Of a DNA stretch of 64,000 nt, positions 46,089 through 57,080 are shown in pieces. This DNA comes from Pseudomonadota bacterium (GTDB taxonomy: Bacteria; Pseudomonadota; Gammaproteobacteria; Burkholderiales; Burkholderiaceae_C): NCBI GenBank assembly GCA_029780695.1, contig JAKOYD010000035.1, forward strand, positions 62,001-126,000. The letters are read 5' to 3'. A model generated the notes under the pieces. It saw only the letters and a list, made by a program, of their open reading frames with translations. It did not search any database and was not told the DNA's origin. Position numbers and translations under genes: made by a program. Every line of letters starts with the position of its first letter. Positions within the stretch are counted from its first letter, which is position 1.

Positions 46089-47117
46089 ATGTCGCAAACC
46101 GTGCTCGCCGAGCAAGCCATCACCCTGCACAAGCGCCCCGCGCCGCCCACGGGCACCGAGCGCTGGTCGGTCGACCACATCGAAGCGCTGCTCAACCTGC
46201 CCTTCAACGACCTGTTGTGGCAGGCGCAGCAGGTGCACCGCCAGCACTTTGACGCCAACGAAGTCGAGCTGGCCACGCTGCTGTCCGTCAAGACCGGCGG
46301 CTGCCCCGAAGACTGCGGCTACTGCCCGCAATCGGTGCACTACGACACCGGCGTGAAGGCCGAAAAGCTGATGGAAAGCGGCGCCGTCCGGCAAGCCGCG
46401 CAGGCCGCCAAGGCCGCCGGCGCCACGCGCTTTTGCATGGGCGCCGCCTGGCGCGCGCCCAAGGACCGCGACATCGACGCCGTGGCCGAGCTGGTGCGCA
46501 CGGTGAAGGACGTGGGGCTGGAAGCCTGCGTCACCCTGGGCATGCTGGCCGACGGCCAGGCCGAGCGGTTGAAGCACGCCGGCCTCGACTACTACAACCA
46601 CAACCTCGACTGCGCGCCCGACTTCTACGGCGACATCATCAGCACGCGCGACTACCAGGACCGGCTCGACACGCTGGACCGCGTGCGCGGCGCGGGCGTC
46701 AAGGTCTGCTCGGGCGGCATCGTCGGCATGGGCGAATCGCGCCGCCAGCGCGCGGCGTTGATCGCGCAACTGGCCAACCTGCCCGAGGTGCCCGAAAGCG
46801 TGCCCATCAACCACCTGGTCAAGGTCGAAGGCACGCCGCTGGCCGCCCAGCCCGATCTGGACCCGTTCGAGTTCGTCCGCATGATCGCCGCGGCCCGCAT
46901 CACCATGCCCGCTGCACGCGTGCGCCTGTCGGCCGGCCGCCAGCAGATGGGCGAAGCGGTGCAGGCGCTGTGCTTTCTGGCCGGCGCCAACAGCATCTTC
47001 TACGGCGAAAAACTGCTGACCACCGGCAACCCCGATGTCGGCGCGGACCGCGTGCTGTTCGAGCGGCTGGGCATTCACGGCCGCGCCAGCGTGCCGGGCA
47101 TGGACGAGAGGCTTTGA
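46089..47117 (+). CDS. bioB: Biotin synthase
   Basis: 342 residues, radical [14 protein letters not shown] (C-x3-C-x2-C), [34 protein letters not shown] and [12 protein letters not shown]. Inserts sulfur into dethiobiotin. No other biotin genes are adjacent. SD AGGAGAACCCCC precedes ATG. Its stop overlaps the cbiB start (TTGA). Confidence 0.97.
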   Translation: MSQTVLAEQAITLHKRPAPPTGTERWSVDHIEALLNLPFNDLLWQAQQVHRQHFDANEVELATLLSVKTGGCPEDCGYCPQSVHYDTGVKAEKLMESGAVRQAAQAAKAAGATRFCMGAAWRAPKDRDIDAVAELVRTVKDVGLEACVTLGMLADGQAERLKHAGLDYYNHNLDCAPDFYGDIISTRDYQDRLDTLDRVRGAGVKVCSGGIVGMGESRRQRAALIAQLANLPEVPESVPINHLVKVEGTPLAAQPDLDPFEFVRMIAAARITMPAARVRLSAGRQQMGEAVQALCFLAGANSIFYGEKLLTTGNPDVGADRVLFERLGIHGRASVPGMDERL

Positions 47118-48091
47118 CAAACGGGTTCGCATCGTTGGGCGACGCCAACGCGTTGCTGCTGGCCCTGGCACCCGCGCTCGCCATCGCCATCGACCGGCTG
47201 CTGGGCGAGCCGGCGCTGCGCTGGCATCCGGTGGCGTGGATGGGGCGCTGGCTGGCCTGGGCGGGCGAGCGGCTGGCGCCGCGCGCGGGGGCGCCGCGCG
47301 TGCTGTCCGATGCAAGGGTGTTCTGGTTCGCGGCGCTGTCCTGGTGCGGTGCGGCTGCTGCGATTTTTGCAGCGGCGTGGCTGCTGCAGGCGTGGGTGCT
47401 GTCGCAGCCGGCGTGGCTGGCGGCGCTGGCGCTGGGGCTGTTTTTGAAGCCGCTGCTGTCCTGGGCCATGCTGCACGACGAGGTGCTGGGCGTGGAGCGG
47501 GCGCTGGGTGAATCGCTGGACGCCGGGCGCGCGCAGCTGGCGCGGCTGGTGAGCCGCGACGTGCGCGAGCTGTCGCCGCACCAGGTGCGCGAAAGCGCCA
47601 TCGAATCGCTGGCCGAGAACCTGAACGATTCGGTGGTGGCGCCGCTGTTCTGGTTCGTGCTGCTGGGGCTGCCGGGGGCGGCGCTGTTCCGCTTTGCCAA
47701 CACGGCCGACGCCATGTGGGGCTATCGCGGCGAGCGCGGCGGGCGCGACTGGACCTGGGCCGGCAAGTGGGCGGCGCGCGCCGACGACGTGCTGGCCTGG
47801 GTGCCCGCGCGCATCACGGCGGCGCTGATCGCGCTGCTGGGCGGCGCGCAGGGGCCGGGGCGGCTGGCGGCCGAGGCCACGCGCACACCGTCGCCCAACG
47901 GCGGCTGGCCGATGGCGGCCATGGCCATTGCGCTGGGCGTGCACCTGCGCAAGCCGGGCGTCTACACGCTCAACCCCGAAGGCCGCGCGCCCGCCGCCGC
48001 CGACACGGTGCGCGCCTGCGCCATCGCCAGCCGCGCGGTGCTGGCGGCCACATTGCTGGCGTGCGCGGTGTGGCTGGGGGTGCTGCTGTGA
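47114..48091 (+). CDS. cbiB: Adenosylcobinamide-phosphate synthase
   Basis: 325 residues from TTG 47114 overlapping the bioB stop. Family features: [70 protein letters not shown] and [14 protein letters not shown]. Integral membrane enzyme attaching aminopropanol phosphate to cobyric acid (also called CobD in Pseudomonas nomenclature). The start could be a later TTG/GTG; no ATG exists before the conserved region. Confidence 0.93.
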   Translation: MTNGFASLGDANALLLALAPALAIAIDRLLGEPALRWHPVAWMGRWLAWAGERLAPRAGAPRVLSDARVFWFAALSWCGAAAAIFAAAWLLQAWVLSQPAWLAALALGLFLKPLLSWAMLHDEVLGVERALGESLDAGRAQLARLVSRDVRELSPHQVRESAIESLAENLNDSVVAPLFWFVLLGLPGAALFRFANTADAMWGYRGERGGRDWTWAGKWAARADDVLAWVPARITAALIALLGGAQGPGRLAAEATRTPSPNGGWPMAAMAIALGVHLRKPGVYTLNPEGRAPAAADTVRACAIASRAVLAATLLACAVWLGVLL

Positions 48092-49173
48092 ACCGGCTGC
48101 CTGAACCGAATGGGCCGCTGGCGCTTGTCCCATCTGCGCAGGCAGCTATGAATATGGAAGCGATTCACGGCGGCCCCGACGCGCTGGGCGTGCCGCTGCA
48201 CGATTTGTCGAGCAACGCCAACGCCTGCGGCCCGCACGCACCCACGGTGCAGGCGCTGCGCGCGGTCGACGCGCGGCATTACCCCGACCCGGCGTACACG
48301 GCGCTGGTCGTGCAACTGGCGGCGTGGCACGGCGTGGCGCCGGGGCGCATCGTGGTGGCGGCCAGCGGCAGCGAATTCATCCAGCGCATCAGCGTGGCCG
48401 TGGCGCTGCAGGCGGGGCAGGGCGCGGGCGTGTGGCTGCCGCGGCATGCCTATGGCGACTACGCACGCGCCGCGCAGGCGGCCGGCCTGCGGCGCGTGGC
48501 CGACCCGGCGCAGGCCGCGCTGCGGTGGGCGTGCGAGCCGTCCAGCCCGCTCGGGCAGGCGCAGCCGGGCCTGGCCGCGCAGGTGGCCGCGTTGCGCGCG
48601 GGGCAGACGCTGGTGCTGGACCAGGCCTACGAGCCGCTGCGGCTGGACGGCACGCCGTCGCTGCAGGGTGACGCATTGCAGCGCGTGTGGCAGCTGGTCA
48701 CGCCCAACAAGGCGCTGGGGCTGACCGGCGTGCGCGCTGCCTACGCCATCGCCCCGCGCGCTGCCGACCCTGCGCTGCTGGCCCGGGTGCGCGCGCTGGC
48801 GCCGTCGTGGCCGCTGGGCGCGCACGGCGTGGCGCTGCTGCAGTGCTGGGCCAGCGTGGACGCGCACGACTGGCTGGCCGACTGCCGCGCCACGCTGCGG
48901 CCCTGGAAGGCGCGGCAGATGCGTTTGCTGGCCGCCGAAGGCTGGCAGGTGCTGCCGTCGGACGCTAACTTTTTTGTAGCTGTACCCGAAGACCGGGTCA
49001 GCGCTGGAGGGCGAAGTAGCATGAATCCATGGCTCGACGGCCTGCGCCGCCAGGGCTTCAAGCTGCGCGACTGCGCCAGCTTTGGCCTGCCCGGCCACGT
49101 GCGCCTGTCGGTGGCAGCGCCCGCCACGCAGGACGCCCTGTTGCGCGCCCTGCGCTGCGAGGTGCCGGCATGA
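48088..49173 (+). CDS. cobD: L-threonine-O-3-phosphate decarboxylase-like aminotransferase
   Basis: 361 residues from GTG 48088 (GTGA overlap with cbiB). Fold-type I PLP enzyme: DLSSNANACGP, VAASGSEFIQRI, LVLDQAYEPLRL and VTPNKALGLTGVRAAYAI with the PLP Lys. Supplies (R)-1-amino-2-propanol phosphate in the Salmonella CobD role (CobC in Pseudomonas). Two family A repeats are in frame: one makes the N-terminal PNGPLALVPSAQAAMNM, so a native start may be ATG 48148; the other makes EDRVSAGGRSSMN (about 305-318). Confidence 0.88.
   Translation: MNRLPEPNGPLALVPSAQAAMNMEAIHGGPDALGVPLHDLSSNANACGPHAPTVQALRAVDARHYPDPAYTALVVQLAAWHGVAPGRIVVAASGSEFIQRISVAVALQAGQGAGVWLPRHAYGDYARAAQAAGLRRVADPAQAALRWACEPSSPLGQAQPGLAAQVAALRAGQTLVLDQAYEPLRLDGTPSLQGDALQRVWQLVTPNKALGLTGVRAAYAIAPRAADPALLARVRALAPSWPLGAHGVALLQCWASVDAHDWLADCRATLRPWKARQMRLLAAEGWQVLPSDANFFVAVPEDRVSAGGRSSMNPWLDGLRRQGFKLRDCASFGLPGHVRLSVAAPATQDALLRALRCEVPA
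48106..48155 (-). repeat. Family A repeat at cobD 5' end
   Basis: On the minus strand ATATTCATAGCTGCCTGCGC, AGATGGGACAAGCGCCAGCG, GCCCATTCGG. Encodes residues 7-22 of the cobD frame. Confidence 0.8.
48967..49015 (+). repeat. Family A repeat inside cobD
   Basis: AACTTTTTTGTAGCTGTACC then GGGTCAGCGCTGGAGGGCGA. Diverged in the first arm; kept in frame. Confidence 0.6.
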
Positions 49174-50708
49174 CCGCCCGCTGCGTGATGGTGCTGGGCA
49201 CCAGCAGCGGCGCCGGCAAGAGCTGGCTGGCCACCGCGCTGTGCCGCCACTACGCCCAGCAGGGCCTGAAGGTGGCGCCGTTCAAGGCGCAGAACATGAG
49301 CAACAACGCCCGCGTGGTGCCCGCCGCCGAAGGGCGCATGGGCGAAATCGGCAGCGCGCAGTACTTCCAGGCGCTGGCCGCGCGCGCCGTGCCCGACGTG
49401 CGCATGAACCCGTTGCTGCTCAAACCCGAGGCCGACACGCACAGCCAGGTGGTGCTGATGGGGCAGGTCAGCCGCGAGCTGACGGCGCTGCCGTGGCGCG
49501 GGCGCAGCGCCCACGTGTGGCCGCAGATCGCCGCCGCGCTGGATGCCTTGCGCACCGAGCACGACGTGGTGGTGATCGAAGGCGCCGGTTCGCCGGCCGA
49601 GATCAACCTGATGGACAGCGATGTGGTCAACCTGCGCGTGGCGCGCCACGCCGATGCGCGCTGCCTGCTGGTGGCCGACATCGACCGCGGCGGCGCCTTC
49701 GCGCACCTGTACGGCACCTGGGCGCTGCTGCCAGAGGGCGACCGCGCGCGCATCGCCGGCTTCGTGCTCAACAAGTTCCGCGGCGATGCGAGCCTGCTGG
49801 CCCCGGCGCCGGAGCAGTTGCAGGCGCTGACCGGCGTGCCCACCGTGGCGGTGGTGCCCATGCGCTTCGGCCATGGGCTGCCCGAGGAGGACGGCGTGTT
49901 CGACGCAGCGGCGACGCAGGCGCACGCACCGCTTCAAGCGGAATCGGCCGCCAGCGCTTTACCAACAGGCGGCGGCAGCTATGGTAATGATAGTGAAACC
50001 GTGCCGCGCCGCATCGCCGTCATCGCCTATCCGCGCATCAGCAACCTGGACGAATTCCAGCCGCTGAAGAACGTGCCCGGCGTCACGCTGACCTGGGCGC
50101 GCACCCCCGCCGCGCTGCACGGCGCCGACACCGTCATCCTGCCCGGCAGCAAGGCCACCGCCGCCGACCTGGCGTGGCTGCGCGCGCAGGGGCTGGACGC
50201 GGCCATCGCGCAGCATGCCGCGCGCGGCGGCCGCGTGCTGGGCATCTGCGGCGGCCTGCAGATGCTGGGCGAAGCGCTGATCGACCTGCACGGGGTGGAA
50301 TCGCTGGGCAACGCGCCGGGCCTGGGGCTGCTGCCGCTGGTCACCAGCTTCGAGCCCGACAAGACCCTGCGCCGCACGCAGGCCCGCTTTGGCGATGTGG
50401 CCGGCGCGTGGTCGGCGCTGTCGGGCGTCGCCGCGGTCGGCTACGAAATACACGCCGGCCAGACCGCGCAACACCCCGCCATGGCCGCCCAGGGCGACGT
50501 GGCGCGCGACGTCGTCCCCGGCCTGGCCTGGCAGAACGCCGCCGGCAACGTGCTGGGCGTGTACCTGCACGGCCTGTTCGAAGACGCCGCCGTGCTGCAC
50601 GCGCTGTTCGGCGCGCGGGCGCCGTCGCTCGACGCGGTGTTCGACGGCCTGGCCGCCGAGATCGAACGGGCGTTTGCACCCGGCGCGCTGGCGTCGCTGA
50701 TCGGCTGA
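49170..50708 (+). CDS. cobQ: Cobyric acid synthase
   Basis: 512 residues. N-terminal P-loop-like GTSSGAGKSWLATALCRHYA, FKAQNMSNNARV and EGAGSPAEINLMDSDVVN (dethiobiotin-synthetase-like domain). The C-terminal class I glutaminase has GICGGLQMLG with nucleophilic Cys, then YEIHAG and YLHGLFE. Amidates side chains of adenosylcobyrinic acid a,c-diamide (CobQ/CbiP). The linker HAPLQAESAASALPTGGGSY (about 251-270) between the two domains is encoded by an inverted family A repeat. Confidence 0.96.
   Translation: MTARCVMVLGTSSGAGKSWLATALCRHYAQQGLKVAPFKAQNMSNNARVVPAAEGRMGEIGSAQYFQALAARAVPDVRMNPLLLKPEADTHSQVVLMGQVSRELTALPWRGRSAHVWPQIAAALDALRTEHDVVVIEGAGSPAEINLMDSDVVNLRVARHADARCLLVADIDRGGAFAHLYGTWALLPEGDRARIAGFVLNKFRGDASLLAPAPEQLQALTGVPTVAVVPMRFGHGLPEEDGVFDAAATQAHAPLQAESAASALPTGGGSYGNDSETVPRRIAVIAYPRISNLDEFQPLKNVPGVTLTWARTPAALHGADTVILPGSKATAADLAWLRAQGLDAAIAQHAARGGRVLGICGGLQMLGEALIDLHGVESLGNAPGLGLLPLVTSFEPDKTLRRTQARFGDVAGAWSALSGVAAVGYEIHAGQTAQHPAMAAQGDVARDVVPGLAWQNAAGNVLGVYLHGLFEDAAVLHALFGARAPSLDAVFDGLAAEIERAFAPGALASLIG
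49941..49993 (-). repeat. Family A repeat inside cobQ
   Basis: On the minus strand CTATCATTACCATAGCTGCC, GCCTGTTGGTAAAGCGCTGG, CGGCCGATTC. In frame in the interdomain linker. Confidence 0.8.
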
Positions 50709-50779
50709 CGCCGCGACCGCATGGCAACCCAACCGCCTTCATCCATGACTTCCACTAAACCCACTCACGCCTACCCGCC

Positions 50780-50877
50780 GTCATTGCCGCGCAGGCGGCA
50801 ATCCATGCACCCATCGACCATCCCGACGGTGCGACCGACATGGATTGCCGCCTGCGCGGGCATGACGGGCGAGGGGG
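50780..50877. repeat. Long palindrome between cobQ and cobT
   Basis: CCGTCATTGCCGCGCAGGCG GCAATCCATG faces CATGGATTGCCGCCTGCGCG GGCATGACGGG: inverted arms of about 30 bases with a roughly 40-base loop. This CGTCATTnCCGCG..GGCGG-AATCCATG palindrome is a frequent repeat type in Proteobacteria. It interrupts the otherwise overlapping operon here. Confidence 0.85.
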
Positions 50878-50884
50878 GTGAGCA

Positions 50885-51946
50885 ATGAGCCGCTTGCTGC
50901 GCCACCAATCGGCGCCCGCTCTGCCCGCCGTCGACGACCTGCACGACCCCGCACTTGCCGCTGCCCTGCAGCACCGCATCGACCGCAAGACCGTGCCACA
51001 CGGCGCGCTGGGGCGGCTGGCGGCGCTGGCGCTGCGGCTGGGCATGATCCTGGGCACGACCGAGCCGCGCCTGGTCGCGCCGCAGTTGGTGGTGTTTGCG
51101 GCCGACCACGGCATCGCGGCGCGCGGCGTGTCGGCCTACCCGAGCGACGTGACCTGGCAGATGGTGGGCAACTTCCTGGCCGGCGGCGCGGCGGTGAGCG
51201 TGCTGGCGCGCCAGCACGGCATCGCGCAGACGGTGGTCGACTGCGGCGTGCGGCACGACTTCGAATCAGCGCCTGGGCTGATCAGCCACAAGATAGCGCC
51301 CGGCACGGCCGACATGAGCGCCGGCCCGGCGATGACGGCGGCGCAGTGCGCGCAGGCCATCGCCAATGGCATCGATATCGTTAAACGCCTGCCCGGCAAC
51401 GCGCTGCTGCTGGGCGAGATGGGCATTGGCAACACGTCGCCCGCCAGCTGCCTGGCGGCGAGGCTGGGCGGCATCGACGTGGGTGAAGTCACCGGTGCCG
51501 GCACCGGGCTGGACGCGGCCGGCATCGCGCGCAAGACGGCGGTGCTGCGCGAGGCGCTGGCCGCCAACGCAAGTGCCACCGAGCCGCTGGACGCGCTGGC
51601 CGCGCTGGGCGGCTTCGAGATCGCCACCATGGTCGGCAGCGTGCTGCAGGCGGCGGCCGAGCGGCGCGTGATCGTGGTCGACGGCTTCATCGCCAGCAGC
51701 GCGGTGCTGGTGGCGGCGCGGCTGTCGCCGCACGTGCTGCAGCGCTGCGTGTTTGCGCACCGATCCGACGAGCGCGGCCACGCGCGGCTGCTGCAGATGC
51801 TGGCCGCCGAGCCGCTGCTGGACATGGGCCTGCGGGTGGGCGAGGGCAGCGGTGCGGTGCTGGCCTGGCCGCTGCTGGAATCGGCCTGCCGCATCCTGAA
51901 CGAGATGGCCAGCTTTGAATCGGCGGGCGTCAGTGACAAGGGTTGA
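50885..51946 (+). CDS. cobT: Nicotinate-nucleotide--dimethylbenzimidazole phosphoribosyltransferase
   Basis: 353 residues: GRLAALALRLGMILGTTEPR, VVFAADHGIAARGVSAYPSD VTWQMV, LLGEMGIGNTSPASC and C-terminal GLRVGEGSGAVLAWPLLESA with the catalytic Glu. Makes alpha-ribazole phosphate, the lower-ligand precursor of cobalamin. ATG preceded by GAGGGGGGTGAGC. Confidence 0.96.
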   Translation: MSRLLRHQSAPALPAVDDLHDPALAAALQHRIDRKTVPHGALGRLAALALRLGMILGTTEPRLVAPQLVVFAADHGIAARGVSAYPSDVTWQMVGNFLAGGAAVSVLARQHGIAQTVVDCGVRHDFESAPGLISHKIAPGTADMSAGPAMTAAQCAQAIANGIDIVKRLPGNALLLGEMGIGNTSPASCLAARLGGIDVGEVTGAGTGLDAAGIARKTAVLREALAANASATEPLDALAALGGFEIATMVGSVLQAAAERRVIVVDGFIASSAVLVAARLSPHVLQRCVFAHRSDERGHARLLQMLAAEPLLDMGLRVGEGSGAVLAWPLLESACRILNEMASFESAGVSDKG

Positions 51947-51947
51947 T

Positions 51948-51998
51948 ATCAAAACGATAGCTGCGGGCACTTGTCTGGCAAGCGCTGCGGCCATGAAT
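51948..51998 (+). repeat. Family A repeat
   Basis: ATCAAAACGATAGCTGCGGG, CACTTGTCTGGCAAGCGCTG, CGGCCATGAAT. Ends three bases before the cobS ATG, so it replaces the normal leader and SD region. Confidence 0.9.
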
Positions 51999-52000
51999 CC

Positions 52001-52819
52001 ATGCGTATGAGACCGGTCCAGGCCTTGCGCCACTTCCTGCTTGCGCTGCAGTTCTTCACCCGCATTCCGGTCACCGGCCGGCTGGCGGACTGGGTGGGCT
52101 ACAGCCCGGCCATGCTGCGCGCCAGCGCCGGGCACTTTCCGGGCGTGGGCTGGGTGGTGGGCGCGGCGGCGGCGCTCGTGCTGGCGGCGGGGCTGCGCTG
52201 GCTGCCGCCGGGGCCGCTGGGCGCGCTGGTGGCGGCCGGGCTGGCGACGGCGGCCACGGTGTGGCTCACCGGCGCCTTTCACGAAGACGGCCTGGCCGAC
52301 ACCGCCGACGGCCTGGGCGGCGGGCTGACGCGCGAGCGCGCGCTGCAGATCATGAAGGATTCGCGCATCGGCAGCTACGGCACCGTCACGCTGCTGCTGG
52401 CGCTGGGGCTGAAGGTGGCGCTGACCGCGCTGCTGGCCCAGCGCGGCGCGGGTGCCGCCGCCGCGGCCGTGCTGGGCGCACACGTGCTGTCGCGCGCCGC
52501 GCCGCTCGACGTGATGCGGCGCCTGCCCTATGTGGGCGAGGCCGACGGCAGCAAGGCCAAGCCGCTGGCCGATGCGATATCGCCGGGCGGCATCGCCACC
52601 GGCATGGCGTGGTCGCTGTCGGCGCTGGTGCTGCTGGCGTGGGCGCTGGGTGGGTGGGCGCTGCTGGCGGCCGGGGTGCTGTGGGCGCTGGCGCTGGGCT
52701 ACCTGCGCCGGCTGCTGGCGCGCCGCCTGCAGGGCTTTACCGGCGACACGCTGGGCGCCACGCAGCAGGTGTGCGAACTGGCGCTGCTGCTGGGTCTGGC
52801 GCTGGCGGCGTCGCCATGA
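52001..52819 (+). CDS. cobS: Adenosylcobinamide-GDP ribazoletransferase (cobalamin synthase)
   Basis: 272 residues, about six transmembrane helices: FLLALQFFTRIPVTGRLADW, GAFHEDGLADTADGLGGGLT and DSRIGSYGTVTLLLALGLKV. Joins adenosylcobinamide-GDP with alpha-ribazole (phosphate) in the membrane. Start at ATG 52001 or 52007; a longer TTG start would lie inside the family A repeat and is unlikely. Confidence 0.94.
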   Translation: MRMRPVQALRHFLLALQFFTRIPVTGRLADWVGYSPAMLRASAGHFPGVGWVVGAAAALVLAAGLRWLPPGPLGALVAAGLATAATVWLTGAFHEDGLADTADGLGGGLTRERALQIMKDSRIGSYGTVTLLLALGLKVALTALLAQRGAGAAAAAVLGAHVLSRAAPLDVMRRLPYVGEADGSKAKPLADAISPGGIATGMAWSLSALVLLAWALGGWALLAAGVLWALALGYLRRLLARRLQGFTGDTLGATQQVCELALLLGLALAASP

Positions 52820-53370
52820 GGCTCTGGCTGCTGCGCCACGCGCCGGTGCTGGCGGAAACTGGCCTGTGCTACGGCGCCAGCGACCTGCGCGCCGACCCGG
52901 CTGCCACGCGCGCGGCAGCCGATGCGGCCGCGGCCGCCTTGCCGCAGGGCATCGCCATTTTCACTTCGCCGCTACAACGTTGCGAGCAGCTGGCGCAGTC
53001 GCTGCAAGCGCTGCGGCCTGATTTGACGCCGCAAATCGACCCGCGCCTGCGCGAAATGGACTTCGGCGCCTGGGAAGGGCGCCGCTGGGCCGACGTCGGC
53101 CGCGCTGAATTCGACGCCTGGCTGGCCGACTTCGCCAACGCGCCGCCAGGCGGGCGGGGCGAGCCGGTGCGCGACTTCATGGCGCGCGTGGGCGCCGCCT
53201 GGGACGACTGGCGCGCCAGCGGGCGCGACGCCGTCTGGGTGACGCACGCCGGGGTGATGCGCGCGGCGCTGCTGCTGTCGCGCGGCGTGTGCCTGCCGGC
53301 CAGCGCCGCCGACTGGCCGGCCGAGGCGCTGGACTTTGGTGAACTGCGGGCGTTGCGCGCGGATCCGTAG
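52816..53370 (+). CDS. cobC: Alpha-ribazole phosphatase
   Basis: 184 residues of the histidine phosphatase superfamily: MRLWLLRHAPV with the catalytic RH, SPLQRCEQLAQSL, LREMDFGAWEGRRWADV and VTHAGVMRAAL with the second His. Removes phosphate from alpha-ribazole phosphate or cobalamin phosphate. ATGA overlap with cobS; last cobalamin gene. Confidence 0.93.
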   Translation: MRLWLLRHAPVLAETGLCYGASDLRADPAATRAAADAAAAALPQGIAIFTSPLQRCEQLAQSLQALRPDLTPQIDPRLREMDFGAWEGRRWADVGRAEFDAWLADFANAPPGGRGEPVRDFMARVGAAWDDWRASGRDAVWVTHAGVMRAALLLSRGVCLPASAADWPAEALDFGELRALRADP

Positions 53371-53430
53371 CCCCCCGAACGCCGCCCGTCCCCCTTGCGC
53401 GACAGCCCGCGCAGCGTTAGCATGGGCTGT

Positions 53431-54009
53431 ATGAATTCACAGTATCTGCTGTTCGCCGACGAAGCGCTGACCCTGGTGCACGACGCCCAAGGTGGCATCC
53501 GCCACCACCCCGGCGTGGTGCCGCCGGACGTGGCGGCCGAATGGCTGGCCGCGCTGCTGCCGCTGGTGCCCTGGCGCAGCGAGCGGCGGCCGATGTACGA
53601 CCGCATCGTCGACGTGCCGCGCCTGATGTCCAGCGTGTCGCTGGCCGACCCCGACCGCCCGCCGTGCATCGACGCCGCGCTGGCGGCGGTGCAGTCGGTG
53701 GCGTCCGCGCCCTACACGCGCGCGGGGCTCAACCTGTACCGCGACGGGCGCGACAGCGTGGCCCTGCACAACGACCGCGTGCACGACCTGGCGCCGGGCC
53801 AGCCCATCGCCATCGTGTCGCTCGGCGCGCCGCGCGACATGCTGATCAAGCCCAAGCGCGGCGGCAGCGCCCATCGCATCTGCCTCGAAGCCGGCAGCGT
53901 GCTGGTGATGAGCCACGCCTCGCAGTTCACGCACGACCACGGCATCCCCAAGACGGCGGCGCGGGTGGGGGCGCGGGTGAGCGTGGCCTTCAGGGTGCGT
54001 CTTGGCTGA
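53431..54009 (+). CDS. AlkB-like 2-oxoglutarate/Fe(II) dioxygenase
   Basis: 192 residues. LNLYRDGRDSVALHNDRVHD supplies the H-x-D iron ligands, MSHASQFTHDHGIPK the distal His, and RVSVAFRVRLG the C-terminal Arg contacting 2-oxoglutarate. Predicted oxidative demethylase of alkylated nucleic acid bases. With ogt at 45527, a second alkylation-repair gene in this region. Start chosen at MNSQYLLFADEA; MGC three codons earlier is possible. Confidence 0.88.
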   Translation: MNSQYLLFADEALTLVHDAQGGIRHHPGVVPPDVAAEWLAALLPLVPWRSERRPMYDRIVDVPRLMSSVSLADPDRPPCIDAALAAVQSVASAPYTRAGLNLYRDGRDSVALHNDRVHDLAPGQPIAIVSLGAPRDMLIKPKRGGSAHRICLEAGSVLVMSHASQFTHDHGIPKTAARVGARVSVAFRVRLG

Positions 54010-54017
54010 TGCGCCGC

Positions 54018-54060
54018 TGGCCCTCACCCCAACCCTCTCCCAGAGGGAGAGGGAGTAAGT
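54018..54060. repeat. REP-like family C element, possible bidirectional terminator
   Basis: GCCCTCACCCCAACCCTCTC CCAGAGGGAGAGGGAGTAAG. Perfect CCCTCTCCC/GGGAGAGGG stem between convergent alkB-like and lysS genes. Confidence 0.85.
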
Positions 54061-54079
54061 CAGGCGCGGCCCGCAGCGC

Positions 54080-55603
<1,524 letters not shown>

Positions 55604-55811
55604 GGTGAATCGCGGAAAGGAAGGAATGGGGAGAGGGCGCGGTGAGCCCCGTGGCCGATAATGGCCGTGCTCACGCGAAAAGAGCAATTTTAGGCGGCTT
55701 GCCCGGCGCGTCTGCCGACCCGCGCGGCGCTGGCCCGGTGCGCCACGCGGCGCACGGGTCATATTGAAGCGGGTGCATGCGCCGCACCCTTTCCACACCA
55801 CCCCATCGCCC

Positions 55812-57080
55812 ATGCTGCGCGCCACCCTGACCCTGCTGACCGGCGGCGCGCTGGCGCAAATGGTGCCGCTGCTGCTGGGGCCGGCGCTGGCGCGCCTGTT
55901 CGGTCCCGAGGCGTTTGGCCTGTTCACCGCGTTTTCGACCATCGCCGCCAGCGTGGCCGTGGTGGCCTGCGCGCGCTACGAATACGCGCTGCCGATGGCG
56001 CAGGACGATGCCGAAGCGACGGCGCTGCTGGCGCTGGCGCTGCGCATCGGGCTGGCGGTGACGCTGCTGAGCGTGCCGCTGGCGTGGGCGCTGCACGTGG
56101 CGGGGCGGCTGCCGGTGGCGTGGGCGCTGCCGCTGTCGGTGGCGGCGGCTGGGCTGCTGCAGGTCTTCAGTTTGTGGGCCAACCGGGCCGAGGCATATCG
56201 GTCGCTGGCCGCCAGCCGCTTCGTGCAGTACGCCGGCGCGGCGCTGCTGCAGACGGCGCTGGGGCTGGCGATCTGGCGCGCCGGCCGGGGCCAGGCGGCG
56301 GGTGCCGACGCGGCTTGGGCGCTGGTGCTGGGGCCGGTCGTGGCCGTGCTGCTGGCCGCGCTGTGGCTGGCGCGCAGGGCGCCGCCGGGCGGCTGGCGCG
56401 CGCTGTGGCAGGTGCCGGCCGCAGCCTTGCGCGGCGTGGCGCGCCGCTACCGCGACTTTCCGCTGCTGAACACGCCGCACGCCTTTCTGGGCACGCTGCA
56501 GGACGCGCTGGCGGTGGCGCTGCTGATTGCCTGGTCGGGCGAGGCGGCGGCGGGCTTCTGGGGGCTGGCGCTGCGCTACCTGAAGGCGCCGGCCACGCTG
56601 GTCGGCTCGGCGGTGTCGCAGGCGCTGTACCCGCGCCTGACACAATCGGCCCCGGCCGAGGCGCAGCGTGCGGTGCGCCAGACCATGGCCGTGCTGGCGC
56701 TGCCGGCGCTGGGGCTGATGGCGCTGCTGGCGCTGGCGGGGCCGCGCCTGTTTGAATGGGCGTTTGGTGCGCCGTGGCGCGACGCGGGCGAGCTGGCGCG
56801 CGCGCTGGCGCCGTACATCGCCGCGCACTTTGTCGCCGCGCCGCTGGCGGTGGTGACCATGGCCTGGCACGGCCAGCGCTGGGCGTTCAGGCTGGCGCTG
56901 GTGGGGCAGGCGGTGTTTCTGCTGTGCCTGGCCTGGGGCTTGTGGACGGGCGGCTTGTTGCGGGGGGCTTGGGCGGTGTCGGCGGGCATGGTGATTTACT
57001 TCGGCTACTACTTCTGGCGGCTGGCGCACTGGCCGCACATTCCGGCGCGCGGCGCGGCCGCGGGCGAGGCGCGGGCATGA
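55812..57080 (+). CDS. Oligosaccharide flippase (Wzx/MATE-like)
   Basis: 422 residues, about 12 transmembrane helices, polysaccharide biosynthesis protein family: [34 protein letters not shown] at the N-terminus, then [20 protein letters not shown]. Predicted to flip a lipid-linked O-antigen or capsule repeat unit across the inner membrane. First gene of the surface-polysaccharide block and translationally coupled to the next (ATGA). Start at [12 protein letters not shown]. Confidence 0.85.
   Translation: MLRATLTLLTGGALAQMVPLLLGPALARLFGPEAFGLFTAFSTIAASVAVVACARYEYALPMAQDDAEATALLALALRIGLAVTLLSVPLAWALHVAGRLPVAWALPLSVAAAGLLQVFSLWANRAEAYRSLAASRFVQYAGAALLQTALGLAIWRAGRGQAAGADAAWALVLGPVVAVLLAALWLARRAPPGGWRALWQVPAAALRGVARRYRDFPLLNTPHAFLGTLQDALAVALLIAWSGEAAAGFWGLALRYLKAPATLVGSAVSQALYPRLTQSAPAEAQRAVRQTMAVLALPALGLMALLALAGPRLFEWAFGAPWRDAGELARALAPYIAAHFVAAPLAVVTMAWHGQRWAFRLALVGQAVFLLCLAWGLWTGGLLRGAWAVSAGMVIYFGYYFWRLAHWPHIPARGAAAGEARA

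Noticed and set aside
52985-53035. CTGCAAGCGCTGCGGCCTGATTTG in cobC resembles the end of a family A repeat
   Set aside because: It encodes QSLQALRPDL, normal for alpha-ribazole phosphatases, and lacks the TAGCTG arm.
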